Part shown: positions 17,301 through 24,720 of the stretch, piece by piece
How positions within the stretch are numbered: the stretch's first letter is position 1
Layout: each line of letters begins with the position of its first letter
Assembly (NCBI GenBank): GCA_049965775.1
Contig: JBMFVX010000027.1
Span: 1-27,880 of the forward strand
Length of the DNA: 27,880 nucleotides
Source: JABEVB01 sp049965775
Lineage (GTDB): Bacteria > Planctomycetota > Phycisphaerae > WQYP01
Direction of reading: 5' to 3'
Position numbers and translations under genes: made by a program
Notes under the pieces: generated by a model
The model's input: only the letters and a program-made list of their open reading frames with translations
Databases searched by the model: none
What the model was told of the DNA's origin: nothing

Positions 17301-17509
17301 GCATCGGCGAAGGAGGCCAGCAGGCCGCCCCGCTCGGCCGCGCCGTTATCGGCGGCCTCGCCGGAGCAACCATCGCCACGCTCTTTGTGCTCCCCGCCAT
17401 CTTCGTCATTATTCAAAATCACCGCACAACACGCTCGCCTTCTCTCGACCCCGACGATCCCAATGGACGTTTTACCGAAGGCTCCAACGTCGGCACGGCT
17501 CTCGTATAA
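14336..17509 (+). CDS. RND family efflux pump, inner-membrane permease
   Basis: Proton-driven trimeric exporter (1057 aa, the standard length). The N-terminus MNIVHFAMRRPIAIMVAIVS is the first helix. Two large periplasmic domains are followed by helix 4, with GILVDEATVVIEN, where D400-E401 occupy the AcrB D407-D408 positions. Helix 10 reads MSVGIAVANAIMLVTFAE: the lysine equivalent to AcrB K940 is alanine (A938). RLRPILMTS, with the helix-11 arginine, is kept. The proton relay is therefore not that of AcrB. Similar D-E pumps without the lysine exist in several environmental phyla to my knowledge, so this is probably a subfamily trait. Substrate unknown. GTGAGGA lies 10 nt upstream of the ATG. 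Last gene of the operon. Confidence 0.93.
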   Translation: MNIVHFAMRRPIAIMVAIVSLLLVSVLAIKQMQRDIFPDLGEPEIYVAQPYGGLDPTQIQRFVTTYYEKNFRYVTGVKSMESKSIQGLSLIKLKFRPETNMAMAISEVISYSERARSYMPPGTVPPYIIRFDAGGVPIGDLVFSSPGRPLGQLQDLVSERVEPLFAHLKGLSIATPFGASQRAIVINIDPEKLRAVGMSPDDVVTAINNANVVVPAGAVNIGGRLQMVPTNATVQDIQDLEAVPLKEGHFRTVFLRDVGTVEDSSDIQTGYALVNGHRTIYVPVIKRSDASTLAVVNLIRANLSKFQSLLPDDVKVSYQFDQSPYVTHAIGEVTVETILGALLTGVMVLAFLRDFRSTLIVVLTIPIALLSACAALWIFGQTINMMTLGGLALAVGILVDEATVVIENIHTHLARGKSLPRAALDGAAEVNLATLLSMLCILAVFVPSFFMQGAPRALFVPLSLAVGFSMIASYLAASTFVPIFAVWIGVSHFTHKPSTNPLAFDNLRESYRRLILKLSPWRWLVALVYLGVSLGAIALIGPRIGVDIFPQVDSGQFQIHLTAPPGTSINQTEAIVLKTVKTIKHVVGPTNVTGSLAYVGLQPPSYPINNIYVWTHGPEDAVLQVQISKKAHIAIETLKEKLRSLLAQQFPGVAFSFEPSDVVSRVMAFGSPTPVDVHITGLDLFTDYTYARKVMAALRTIPALRDLHFAQTLDYPAIGVDINRQRAGILGYSVRRIARSVVEATSSSRYLTPIFWSDPKTQAGYRVQIQVPGHKITNIADLKNTPIGSVNGSQMLLRNVAKIAPESVVEEFDQQNMESLVSINANIAGSDLGSVSRQITRALATLPPPPRGVTLEVAGQVTTLHSILLGLAGGLVIAILAIFLLLCANFESPLLALTVLSTIPFVLMGVVVTLWATGTTLNIQSFMGAIMSVGIAVANAIMLVTFAERSRGGGLKAAEAAAEGCRTRLRPILMTSFAMIAGMIPMALGIGEGGQQAAPLGRAVIGGLAGATIATLFVLPAIFVIIQNHRTTRSPSLDPDDPNGRFTEGSNVGTALV

Positions 17510-17565
17510 CAGGCCGCCAAAAAAACGCGCAAAATCCCAACAATTCGTTTAGAATCCGCCCACAC

Positions 17566-17584
17566 GGGCCGGTTGCACCGGCCC
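17566..17584. repeat. GC-rich hairpin upstream of ndk
   Basis: GGGCCGG-TTGCA-CCGGCCC is a perfect 7-bp stem with a 5-nt loop, between the pump gene and ndk. No T-run follows. It may stabilise the 3' end of the efflux transcript or lie in the ndk leader; TAGAAT at 17550-17555 is a possible ndk -10 box just before it. Confidence 0.4.
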
Positions 17585-17650
17585 CTTACCCGGCGCGGCA
17601 ACGCACGCGCCCTTAACAACCGCGGCCTGCCGCGCGAAAGGAGCCACCCC

Positions 17651-18121
17651 ATGGACCGTACCCTCATCATTCTCAAACCCGACTGCATTCAGCGCAACCT
17701 CATCGGACGCATCATCAGTCGCTTTGAAGACAAGGGACTCAAAATCATCGGCCTTAAAATGATGGCCATCACCCATGAACTCGCCCATCAGCATTATGCC
17801 GTGCACAAAGGCAAACCCTTTTACGACGGCCTCATCCGATTTATGACCAGCGGCCCCGTCGTCGTCATCGCGCTTGAAGGCAACAATGCCATCACCGTTT
17901 CACGCGATATGATGGGTGCGACCTTCGGCTTCAAGGCTCAGCCCGGAACCATTCGCGGCGACTTCGGAGTATCCAGCAGCTTTAACCTCATTCACGGCAG
18001 CGACTCACCTGAAGCCGCCAAGGCGGAGCTTGATCGCTTCTTTTCACCCAAAGAACTTCTCGAATACATGCCCGCCGGCGCCGGTTGGGTTTATGATTAT
18101 TCCAGCGGCAAACCGCAGTAA
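17651..18121 (+). CDS. ndk: Nucleoside diphosphate kinase
   Basis: Transfers the gamma-phosphate from ATP to nucleoside diphosphates through a phosphohistidine, balancing cytoplasmic NTP pools. At 156 aa it is slightly longer than the common 140-150 aa. It begins MDRTLIILKPDCIQRNLIGR, with the substrate lysine in ILKPD, and contains FMTSGPVVVIALEG, RGDFGVSSSFNLIHGSDS with the active histidine H115, and SPEAAKAELDRFF. ATG 17651 is chosen over the open frame upstream because AAAGGAG (17637-17643) lies 7 nt before it and the family begins there. A cupin gene follows closely. Confidence 0.95.
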   Translation: MDRTLIILKPDCIQRNLIGRIISRFEDKGLKIIGLKMMAITHELAHQHYAVHKGKPFYDGLIRFMTSGPVVVIALEGNNAITVSRDMMGATFGFKAQPGTIRGDFGVSSSFNLIHGSDSPEAAKAELDRFFSPKELLEYMPAGAGWVYDYSSGKPQ

Positions 18122-18162
18122 CGATGTCTCAACCGCAAACCCGCTCTTACGGAGGCTGCCTC

Positions 18163-18549
18163 ATGATTGTCAAAACCATCGCCAAGGTGCCCGCCGAGGC
18201 CGTCACCATGCCCGGCGCCGCGGCCGTCAACATGCAAATGCTCCTCGGCCCCGCCGACGAGTGCCCGAACTTCGCCATGCGAAAGTTTACCGTCGCCCCC
18301 GGAGGCCACACTCCCCGACACCAGCATAATTATGAACACGAGGTGCTCGTGCTGCGCGGCAGCGGTACGGCTTTCTCGCCCGCCGGTGAAAAACACCTCG
18401 CGCCCGGAGATGTCGTCTATGTGCCCGCCAACGAATTGCATCAGTTCACCAACACCGGCAGCGAACCGTTTGAATTCATCTGCCTCGTGCCGGCACACGT
18501 GCATCGCCCGGCGGTTCAACCCGCGGCTGCCGCCGCAGGCTGCAGCTAA
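18163..18549 (+). CDS. Small single-domain cupin protein
   Basis: A 128-residue beta-barrel protein of the cupin_2 type; the exact reaction is unknown. Cupin motif 1 is HTPRHQHNYEHEVLVLRGSG, offering several His and Glu metal ligands, and motif 2 is PGDVVYVPANELHQFTN with the second histidine; the metal site therefore looks intact. The tail is Ala-rich and ends in Cys-Ser. ATG 18163 is preferred because GGAGG lies 7 nt before it; an in-frame ATG at 18124, 2 nt after the ndk stop, has no such site. Probably cotranscribed with ndk. Members of this family may be sugar isomerases, dioxygenases or sensors, so no function is assigned. Confidence 0.8.
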   Translation: MIVKTIAKVPAEAVTMPGAAAVNMQMLLGPADECPNFAMRKFTVAPGGHTPRHQHNYEHEVLVLRGSGTAFSPAGEKHLAPGDVVYVPANELHQFTNTGSEPFEFICLVPAHVHRPAVQPAAAAAGCS

Positions 18550-18697
18550 AAGGCGACCGGGCGGCGACCCGGGCAAAGCGCCGGCTTGCAACCGGGAACA
18601 TTGGCTGTCGCCAGCCAGCCGCAACCGGCGATAACCCGCGGCGTCGGCTGCCCGCACAACGCACATACACTGCCCGTGCCTCGCGAAGGACGCCCTC

Positions 18698-19909
18698 ATG
18701 AACGTGCAGCAACAACAGCCCGACACCACATACCGGCAGGTGGCCTCTTCCCGGCCCATTCGCGTCACCGTGGCCGGCAACGAACTTACCGTCTTCACCG
18801 AAGCCGCCGCCACCTTCGCCGCCATGATCGCCGACATCCACTCCGCACGCCAAAATATCTGGATGGAAACCTACATCTTCGCCAACGATGCCAGCGGCCA
18901 GGCCGTCGCCGATGCCCTTGTCGCCCGCGCCCGCGAGGGCCTCGATGTCCGACTCCTTTACGACGCCGTTGGCTCCAAAGATACCCCGCCCGCATTCTTT
19001 AAGGCCATGCAGGCCGCCGGCGTTAAGCTCCATGAGTTCCACAGCCTGTGGGAGGGCGTTCGCAAGTTTTCGCCCCTGCGCATTCTCAACCGCCGCGATC
19101 ACCGCAAAATCCTCATCATAGACGACGCCGTCGCCTACTTCGGCGGTATGAACATTGTAGATCACGGCCGCGATTTTCGTTTCATCGGCATCTCTGAAGA
19201 TGCCGCCCCCACCGTAGGCTGGCGCGATCTGCACCTGCGCCTCACCGGCCCGCAGCAGCCGGAAGTCAGCCAGAGCTTTCTGCGTTCCTGGAACTACGCC
19301 AAAGGAATTCCTCTGCCCTGGCGCCCCACCGAATACCGCCGCGTTCGCCTCAAAACCACCGATGAATCCATTCACTTTTTCGACAGCGGCCCCGGCCTCA
19401 AGTTCAGCCGCGGTCCGCGCGTCTATCGCCGCCTTCTTCTGGGCGCCCAGCGCAGCGTCGTGATCGCGATGGCCTACTTCATCCCCGTTGGCCGCGTCAT
19501 GGGCGAACTTATGGCCGCCCGGCATCGCGGTGTGCGCCTTACCGTGCTGGTACCCGCCAAGGCCGATGTGCGACTCGCCCAGTACGCCACAGATTCCATG
19601 TACCGCAAGCTGCTGCGTGCCCGCTTCCACATTTACGAACGCACCAACCGCATGATGCACACCAAACTCATGATTGTTGACCGCCAGTGGTCCGTCGTAG
19701 GCTCTTCCAACATGGACCCGCGCAGCCTCTGGACCAACCTCGAGTTTCTCGCGGTCATTCGTTCGCGTCCGTTTGCCGAAGCCATGAGCGCCATCGCTCG
19801 CTACGAGCTGCGCCACAGCCAGCGTGTAAACCTAGCCGACATCGCCCGCCGCGGCCGCCTGCACCGCATCGTCTCGGCCCTGGCCTGGCAACTCCGCTGG
19901 TGGCTGTAA
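18698..19909 (+). CDS. Cardiolipin synthase-like phospholipase D family protein (ClsB type)
   Basis: Makes cardiolipin or a related phospholipid by phosphatidyl transfer at the inner membrane (403 aa). Two HKD motifs are intact: HRKILIIDD with H135, K137, D142, and HTKLMIVD with H321, K323, D328, each followed by the family block (GGMNI, GSSNMDPRSL). Other marks are IWMETYIFANDASG near residue 55 and AMAYFIPVGRVMGELMAARHRGV between the motifs. There is no N-terminal transmembrane pair, so it resembles ClsB (YbhO) more than ClsA. GAAGGA lies 7 nt before the ATG. It stands 148 nt after the cupin gene; whether it shares the ndk transcript is unclear. Confidence 0.88.
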   Translation: MNVQQQQPDTTYRQVASSRPIRVTVAGNELTVFTEAAATFAAMIADIHSARQNIWMETYIFANDASGQAVADALVARAREGLDVRLLYDAVGSKDTPPAFFKAMQAAGVKLHEFHSLWEGVRKFSPLRILNRRDHRKILIIDDAVAYFGGMNIVDHGRDFRFIGISEDAAPTVGWRDLHLRLTGPQQPEVSQSFLRSWNYAKGIPLPWRPTEYRRVRLKTTDESIHFFDSGPGLKFSRGPRVYRRLLLGAQRSVVIAMAYFIPVGRVMGELMAARHRGVRLTVLVPAKADVRLAQYATDSMYRKLLRARFHIYERTNRMMHTKLMIVDRQWSVVGSSNMDPRSLWTNLEFLAVIRSRPFAEAMSAIARYELRHSQRVNLADIARRGRLHRIVSALAWQLRWWL

Positions 19910-20163
19910 CCCAGCGCCCTGCGGGCCGCGAACCGGCTCTCGCTGGCTGCGGGGCAGGTTGAAGCATCGCACACCGGTTCTATTCCATCGTTGAAATTAC
20001 TGCCATAGAATTGTTAGGGTTTTATTGACACCGCCTGGATTAATCGCGAAAAAAGAGCCATCAGAACCCAACAAATTTTGCCCGCAGGCGTTATATCCAT
20101 GGCTCATGAGCGTTTGGTGTGAGCGGCATCAAGCCGGCTGCCGACAAAATGGAGACAATCATC

Positions 20164-21456
20164 ATGAATTCGATCATTCAGCCAGCTACGCAAGGCGACA
20201 CGACGGCGACACAATTAAATTTGGCGAAAATGGAACAGTCTTTTTCCGCCGCTTTGTCGCGACGGGCATTGCTGCAAACCGCGGCCGCCGGCGGCATTGC
20301 CATGATGGGGCTTGGCGACGCTGCGGGAGCCGTGGTCAGCCCGCAACCGCCAATGCTCTTTGGCTGCTTTGGCGTCATGAATGCACAGCAAGCCCATGCG
20401 ATTCATGCCCAAGCGACACGATTTATTTTTTCGATTTACGACTTGCCCCGAGATATCGCAAACGCTCACAAAGCCATTGCCGGCCACGGCCCGATGCCCT
20501 GGAACTTTACAATGGTGCAAGCCCTGCATAAGGCGGGCATTAAGGTCGCTCTCACCATTGGCTGGGGACCCTGGAAGCCGGCCAAACCACTGCCCCTGCC
20601 GGTGCCCGACTCAGCCCGCGGAAAAGCCTGGCTTAAAACCACCCGTGAGCTTATCGAGCTTATGGGCGACCACCTGTACTATTTAACTCTCGATAACGAG
20701 CCGATTACCTATCATTACCCGATAGACTGGCAGGGTAAAACTCTCGAAAGCAAGCCGGTGTTTGCCTGGTACAATGCGGTAGCCCGCGAGGTGCATAGCG
20801 TTAAGCCTGCTTTACCGATTGCTTCACCGGCGTTTAACACGCTGGAAGAAGTCGTCCGGTATGAGAAAAATCCGCAGTCCGTAAAGCCATGGGTTCGTTG
20901 GGCTGCAACTCGTACTCATGAAATGTTTGCCTGGGCCAATGCCAACGAGTTGATTTCGGCAGTAGATTTACACCCTTACGTAACCTCGGCGTCGTACATG
21001 CAAGCCGCGCTGGCCTTTGCCCGGCACCAAACCCACAAAGCAATGCTTGCCACCGAATGGGGCCAAAACTCCGTGCTTCACACATGGATTAACGAGCCGC
21101 TTAACAGGCAGTTTTCCGCCCGATGGAAGCTGCCGCACCAGCAAACCAATGCCGCCTATGTAAAAGCCTGAAAGGCCAAGCCAGTGCAGCTTGAACAGTG
21201 GAACGACTTTGTGAACACAGCGCCGCTGGATCACAATTTCATACCGGAATCTTACGAGGCGATGCGCCTCAACAAGCTCATCATGTCGGCATACTTCAGC
21301 TACGCGCAGTATCCCATGGTTGGGCCGATAGACCTGCTTACGCCACTGTATGCAAGTTGCACCGTGGTGCGGCGCAATGGCCGCTATCAGCCGAACTCGC
21401 ACTTTTTGCAGTCGTACATTGCCACGGCAACTCGCGCCATGGGCCGAAAGGCGTAG
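20164..21456 (+). pseudogene. Secreted clan GH-A-like glycoside hydrolase, interrupted by an in-frame TGA
   Basis: TIM-barrel glycosidase of uncertain family, probably exported and acting on a plant polysaccharide. The N-terminus has a Tat-like signal, SRRALLQTAAAGGIAMMGLG. The candidate acid/base E179 is in YLTLDNEP and the candidate nucleophile E298 is in LATEWGQ, at the strand-4 and strand-7 spacing of clan GH-A. TGA at 21169-21171 (codon 336) ends the first part. The same frame then continues for 94 codons (KAKPVQLEQWNDFVN and on) to a TAG at 21456, with barrel-like content such as YPMVGPIDLLTPLY. A TGG-to-TGA change is the simple explanation. The first product keeps both catalytic residues but would lack the last strand and helices. 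ATG 20164 follows GGAG by 9 nt. The next genes, on the other strand, are also carbohydrate-active. Confidence 0.75.
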
Positions 21457-21580
21457 CACAACTGCAAATGCCGCCACAACAGCAGCAACCAAGCAAGCAA
21501 GAGCAAATTATTCCGCAAAGGGAAACTGCCTCTGGCCGAGCTACCAAACCGTGTGTCACTTGCGGCAAATGACCAGAGCC

Positions 21581-23152
21581 TTACCTCTGCCGCAGTTCAA
21601 AATAATCGAAATCCGCGGCCTTGCGCGTGCCGCCAAGGTCTTGGCAACACAGCCCCACAAAAGAGCCGGTGAAGTGCAAGCCGGTACCGTAGTCGTCGGA
21701 GAGCTTGCTCGCATCAAGCATCGGCCCAATATATTGCCAGTTTTTGCCATCGGGCGACGCCGCGAAGCGCAGTTGATCTTCGGCGATCTCGGCACGCATA
21801 AATATGCGGCGCCAATCGCCGATGGCCTGCGGTGGCGCCGGCTCAATCTGCACGCCGTTGTCGCAGCCGATGATTGCGATGTTTTTTCCAAGCTGTTCGT
21901 CAAAGCTAACGCGCAGATAAAAGTGCGTTTGCGTGTCGTACCAGCAGATAAGCCCGGCCATTTGGGTGAAACATTCCGGCTCAAACTCCAGGCAGGTTTC
22001 GGCCGTGATGTTAAAAGCCTGCGCCCGCTGTGCGACAAGACTTTGCTCAAAGAGCGACTGGAGCGACTCGCGCCCCAACAGCCGCAGCCACCCCGGCCGC
22101 TGCGAAAGCGAAAGCCACGACTCGTTCACCGGCACGCGCAGGGTGGAAAAGTGCTGATCAAGCGTCGGAGCGTCAAAATCGTCGCGACGCGTCGCTGCTG
22201 GCCAAGGGTGCGGTTTAACGCCAGCCGGCGCCGACACCTGCACCTGCGGATCCGTTCCGCCAGCCGCCAGCCGCAGCCAGCCATCATCGCTCCATATGCA
22301 TTGCTGAATGGCGGTTTCACGCCCCAGCGTGCAACGCCGCTCGGGATAAACCGGCCGGCTGCACAAATGCGCCAGGTACCATTCGCCAGCGGGGGTTTGC
22401 ACAAGTTCACCATGACCGGCCTTCTGCAACGCCAAGGCAGGGTTCTTGCGCGAGGTCAACACCAGAGGCTGCGGGTCGAGTTCGTATGGGCCGGTGATGC
22501 AGCGCGAACGAGCCATCGAAATACCATGATTCCAACCGGTGCCTCCCTCGGCCAGCATCAGGTAATACCAGCCATCGCGCTTATATAGATTAGGTCCCTC
22601 AATAAGCTGCGGCTTTTTGAGAATATTGCGGATGGGGCCGATAAGCCTGCGATCGCCGAGAGAATATTCCTGCAGCACAATGCCGGAGAATCGCGGGCGG
22701 TCTTTGCGAAAATCCCATTGCATGTTAACCAACCATGATCGGCCATCGTCATCATGATACAGCGCGGGGTCAAACCCGCTGGAATTAAGATAGATGGGGT
22801 CTGACCATGGCCCGCTTATTTCGGATGCGGTGACAAGGTAATTGTGCACATCTTTATACACCCCGACGCGGGTGCGAACAATGCTGTAGACCAGGTAAAA
22901 CAAACCATCATGAAAGCTCAGCGAGGGCGCCCACACCCCGGCAGAATCGCACACGCCCTGCAGTGGTAATTGCGATGGCCGAGTGAGCGCATGGCCCAGA
23001 AGCCGCCAATGCACCAGATCGCGAGAATGATATATAGGCCCTGCCGGGAACCATTCAAACGTGCTTGTGGCAAGGTAATAATCTTCACCCACCCGCAGAA
23101 ATGATGGGTCAGGATTAAACCCGCGTAAAACAGGGTTTTGAATCATCAGCAT
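21581..23152 (-). CDS. Glycoside hydrolase family 43, beta-xylosidase/arabinofuranosidase-like
   Basis: Five-bladed propeller glycosidase that would remove xylose or arabinose from hemicellulose fragments (523 aa). The three GH43 acids are present: D15 in NPDPS (base), D128 in GFDPALYHDDDG (pKa modulator) and E185 in IEGPNLYKRDGWYYL (acid). CDSAGVWAPSLSFHDGLFYL is a typical blade. After about residue 330 comes the C-terminal beta-sandwich seen in GH43 xylosidases, from RDDFDAPTLDQHFSTLRVP to the end. There is no signal peptide from ATG 23152, so it is probably intracellular or the start is misplaced; the frame is open to 23218 without a better ribosome-binding site. It lies 77 nt downstream of an SGNH hydrolase gene on the same strand and is probably the last gene of that operon. 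Confidence 0.88.
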   Translation of the reverse strand: MLMIQNPVLRGFNPDPSFLRVGEDYYLATSTFEWFPAGPIYHSRDLVHWRLLGHALTRPSQLPLQGVCDSAGVWAPSLSFHDGLFYLVYSIVRTRVGVYKDVHNYLVTASEISGPWSDPIYLNSSGFDPALYHDDDGRSWLVNMQWDFRKDRPRFSGIVLQEYSLGDRRLIGPIRNILKKPQLIEGPNLYKRDGWYYLMLAEGGTGWNHGISMARSRCITGPYELDPQPLVLTSRKNPALALQKAGHGELVQTPAGEWYLAHLCSRPVYPERRCTLGRETAIQQCIWSDDGWLRLAAGGTDPQVQVSAPAGVKPHPWPAATRRDDFDAPTLDQHFSTLRVPVNESWLSLSQRPGWLRLLGRESLQSLFEQSLVAQRAQAFNITAETCLEFEPECFTQMAGLICWYDTQTHFYLRVSFDEQLGKNIAIIGCDNGVQIEPAPPQAIGDWRRIFMRAEIAEDQLRFAASPDGKNWQYIGPMLDASKLSDDYGTGLHFTGSFVGLCCQDLGGTRKAADFDYFELRQR

Positions 23153-23229
23153 AAGTAAACGTCTTTGCGAAAGCCTTGCGGCCAACTGCCAAGCTCCGGC
23201 CGCCCGGAGTAAGCGCAAAGTACGATACC

Positions 23230-24720
23230 CTATTTACCAGCCGGCACAAGTTCATAGTGGCACGGCAACGGCTGCGAAGCCATACGGGCATGAGCCAAAA
23301 ATACATGGCCCGCGGCATACGACGCCTGCTGAATCAATGAATCGTCCAACGCCATGGCCGAAACAGGCATTTGCCGTTTTTTCTGCAGCCATCTGGTATG
23401 GTTGCTTGGATCAAAGGGTTCGCTGTAGTTGCTCCTGGGCAAAGTGCATCGCCGCCAGAATGCAAACTCAAGCTGAACCTGTTGCCACACCAAGGCAAAT
23501 GCACCGTTGGCCTGCTGCAACATCGGCGTGTTGTACTTGGCCAGATTAATACCCGCCGCCAAAGCTGCCGCGTCAAATGTGCCGATGGTCTGGCCGTCTA
23601 TTTTCAGCGTGTAATTCCCCGGCTTAAGCCCCATGACGGCCAGCGTCTGCTCATCGAGCGATGGGTAAAAATGCGAACAGTGCAGGGCCAACGCCACCGC
23701 CTGGTTGGTGTAATCAGGGTCATACAGAGGCAGATTGCCGATGCCAATCGGCGGAAACTGCCAGAAGGTCCTGCTGTGCAGCGGCCACAACGGCATGGGC
23801 AGCGAGCGGTCGGTTTGTGTCCAGGAGATGATGCCGCCGGAGTCTTTAAGATTGGTTACATTGGTATTGACCATGCGGGTAATGCTGTTGTTGGCGGCTT
23901 CGATGCCAACAGCCGATACAATCGGCCCGGCGCCGAAACCTTCAAGCAACTGCTGCGCCATCACAAGCTGCCCGGCAGCCGCCGGATGCACTCGCCCCGG
24001 AATGATCTGCCCCGCTAAAGCAGGGTTGATTTTATTTGCGGCTTTGAGCACATCAACCAAAGGCTTATTAAAGTCCACGCACAATAAGTGGTGCTTCGCC
24101 GCCAACTGACGCACAAATGCACAATAGCGGAGCAGCACACCATTGTAACCGCCGGTAAAGCCGGGCTTTTTTGTAACATCATCATATGCCGACGGTTGAA
24201 TCAGCACAATTCGCACCCCGGGCAGATGCGCTTGCAGCGACTGAATAATATGCTCGTACCCTTTGGCATACGTATTAAAAATGGCTTGATTGTAGGGCCT
24301 GTAGTCTGCATCGTTCATCCCGAGCATAATGGTGACAACCGTTGGTTTAAACGGAAACACGTTGCGCTTAAGCCGCAGGTCTATCGGCCCGGCCCAGCCG
24401 CCGGTAACACGGTCGCCACCCACGCCGGCATTTACAAATTCAACCTTCAGGTTTGGATAGCGCGTTGTAATGTAGCCTTCCGTAAAGGTTGTATACATCC
24501 GCTGCTCGGTGATGCTGTCACCATAAAAGCAAACGCGATCGCCCGGATGCAGAAAGAAGTTTTTGGGCGCCGGATGGCTCATGGCCATTTTGTGGCGCAT
24601 GCCCTTGCCAGAGCCTGCTACAGCACCCGCCGAGCCTGTCGTCGTTTGGCACCTAGCCACGGCCAGCATGCCGCTAATCACTACGCCCGCGATTACAGTA
24701 AAAAACAACCGCATCTTCAT
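23230..24720 (-). CDS. SGNH/GDSL hydrolase, tandem copy 1
   Basis: Exported esterase-like protein (496 aa), perhaps a carbohydrate deacetylase given its neighbours. The signal peptide is MKMRLFFTVIAGVVISGMLA. The SGNH domain has block I CFYGDSITEQR (S69), block II NAGVGGDRVTGG, block III MLGMNDADY (N136) and block V IIPGRVHPAAAGQ (H245). The aspartate normally three residues before this histidine is glycine (G242). The C-terminal part, from about residue 290, has LPLYDPDYTN, CSHFYPSLDEQTL and GLKPGNYTLKIDGQTIG and looks like a fixed accessory module. GGAG lies 7 nt before ATG 24720. Strongly alike to the next upstream gene, but lacking a 17-18-residue insert present there. Confidence 0.85.
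   Translation of the reverse strand: MKMRLFFTVIAGVVISGMLAVARCQTTTGSAGAVAGSGKGMRHKMAMSHPAPKNFFLHPGDRVCFYGDSITEQRMYTTFTEGYITTRYPNLKVEFVNAGVGGDRVTGGWAGPIDLRLKRNVFPFKPTVVTIMLGMNDADYRPYNQAIFNTYAKGYEHIIQSLQAHLPGVRIVLIQPSAYDDVTKKPGFTGGYNGVLLRYCAFVRQLAAKHHLLCVDFNKPLVDVLKAANKINPALAGQIIPGRVHPAAAGQLVMAQQLLEGFGAGPIVSAVGIEAANNSITRMVNTNVTNLKDSGGIISWTQTDRSLPMPLWPLHSRTFWQFPPIGIGNLPLYDPDYTNQAVALALHCSHFYPSLDEQTLAVMGLKPGNYTLKIDGQTIGTFDAAALAAGINLAKYNTPMLQQANGAFALVWQQVQLEFAFWRRCTLPRSNYSEPFDPSNHTRWLQKKRQMPVSAMALDDSLIQQASYAAGHVFLAHARMASQPLPCHYELVPAGK

Noticed and set aside
18476..19816. 446-codon minus-strand frame opposite the cardiolipin synthase
   Set aside because: Antisense shadow of a gene with clear HKD motifs; long antisense frames are common in GC-rich coding DNA.
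20025..20030. TTGACA as -35 of the glycosidase promoter
   Set aside because: Perfect hexamer, but no -10-like sequence 16-18 bp downstream. TAGAAT at 20006-20011 also lacks a good partner.
21169..21171. Selenocysteine reading of the glycosidase TGA
   Set aside because: The site is at the end of a glycosidase helix with no redox context, and glycosidases are not known selenoproteins; a TGG-to-TGA change is simpler.
2806..21171. Alternative genetic code with TAG or TGA read as sense
   Set aside because: TAG ends the BtuC-type permease and TGA ends the MFS, adaptor and outer-membrane-factor genes at sensible places, so both act as stops here.
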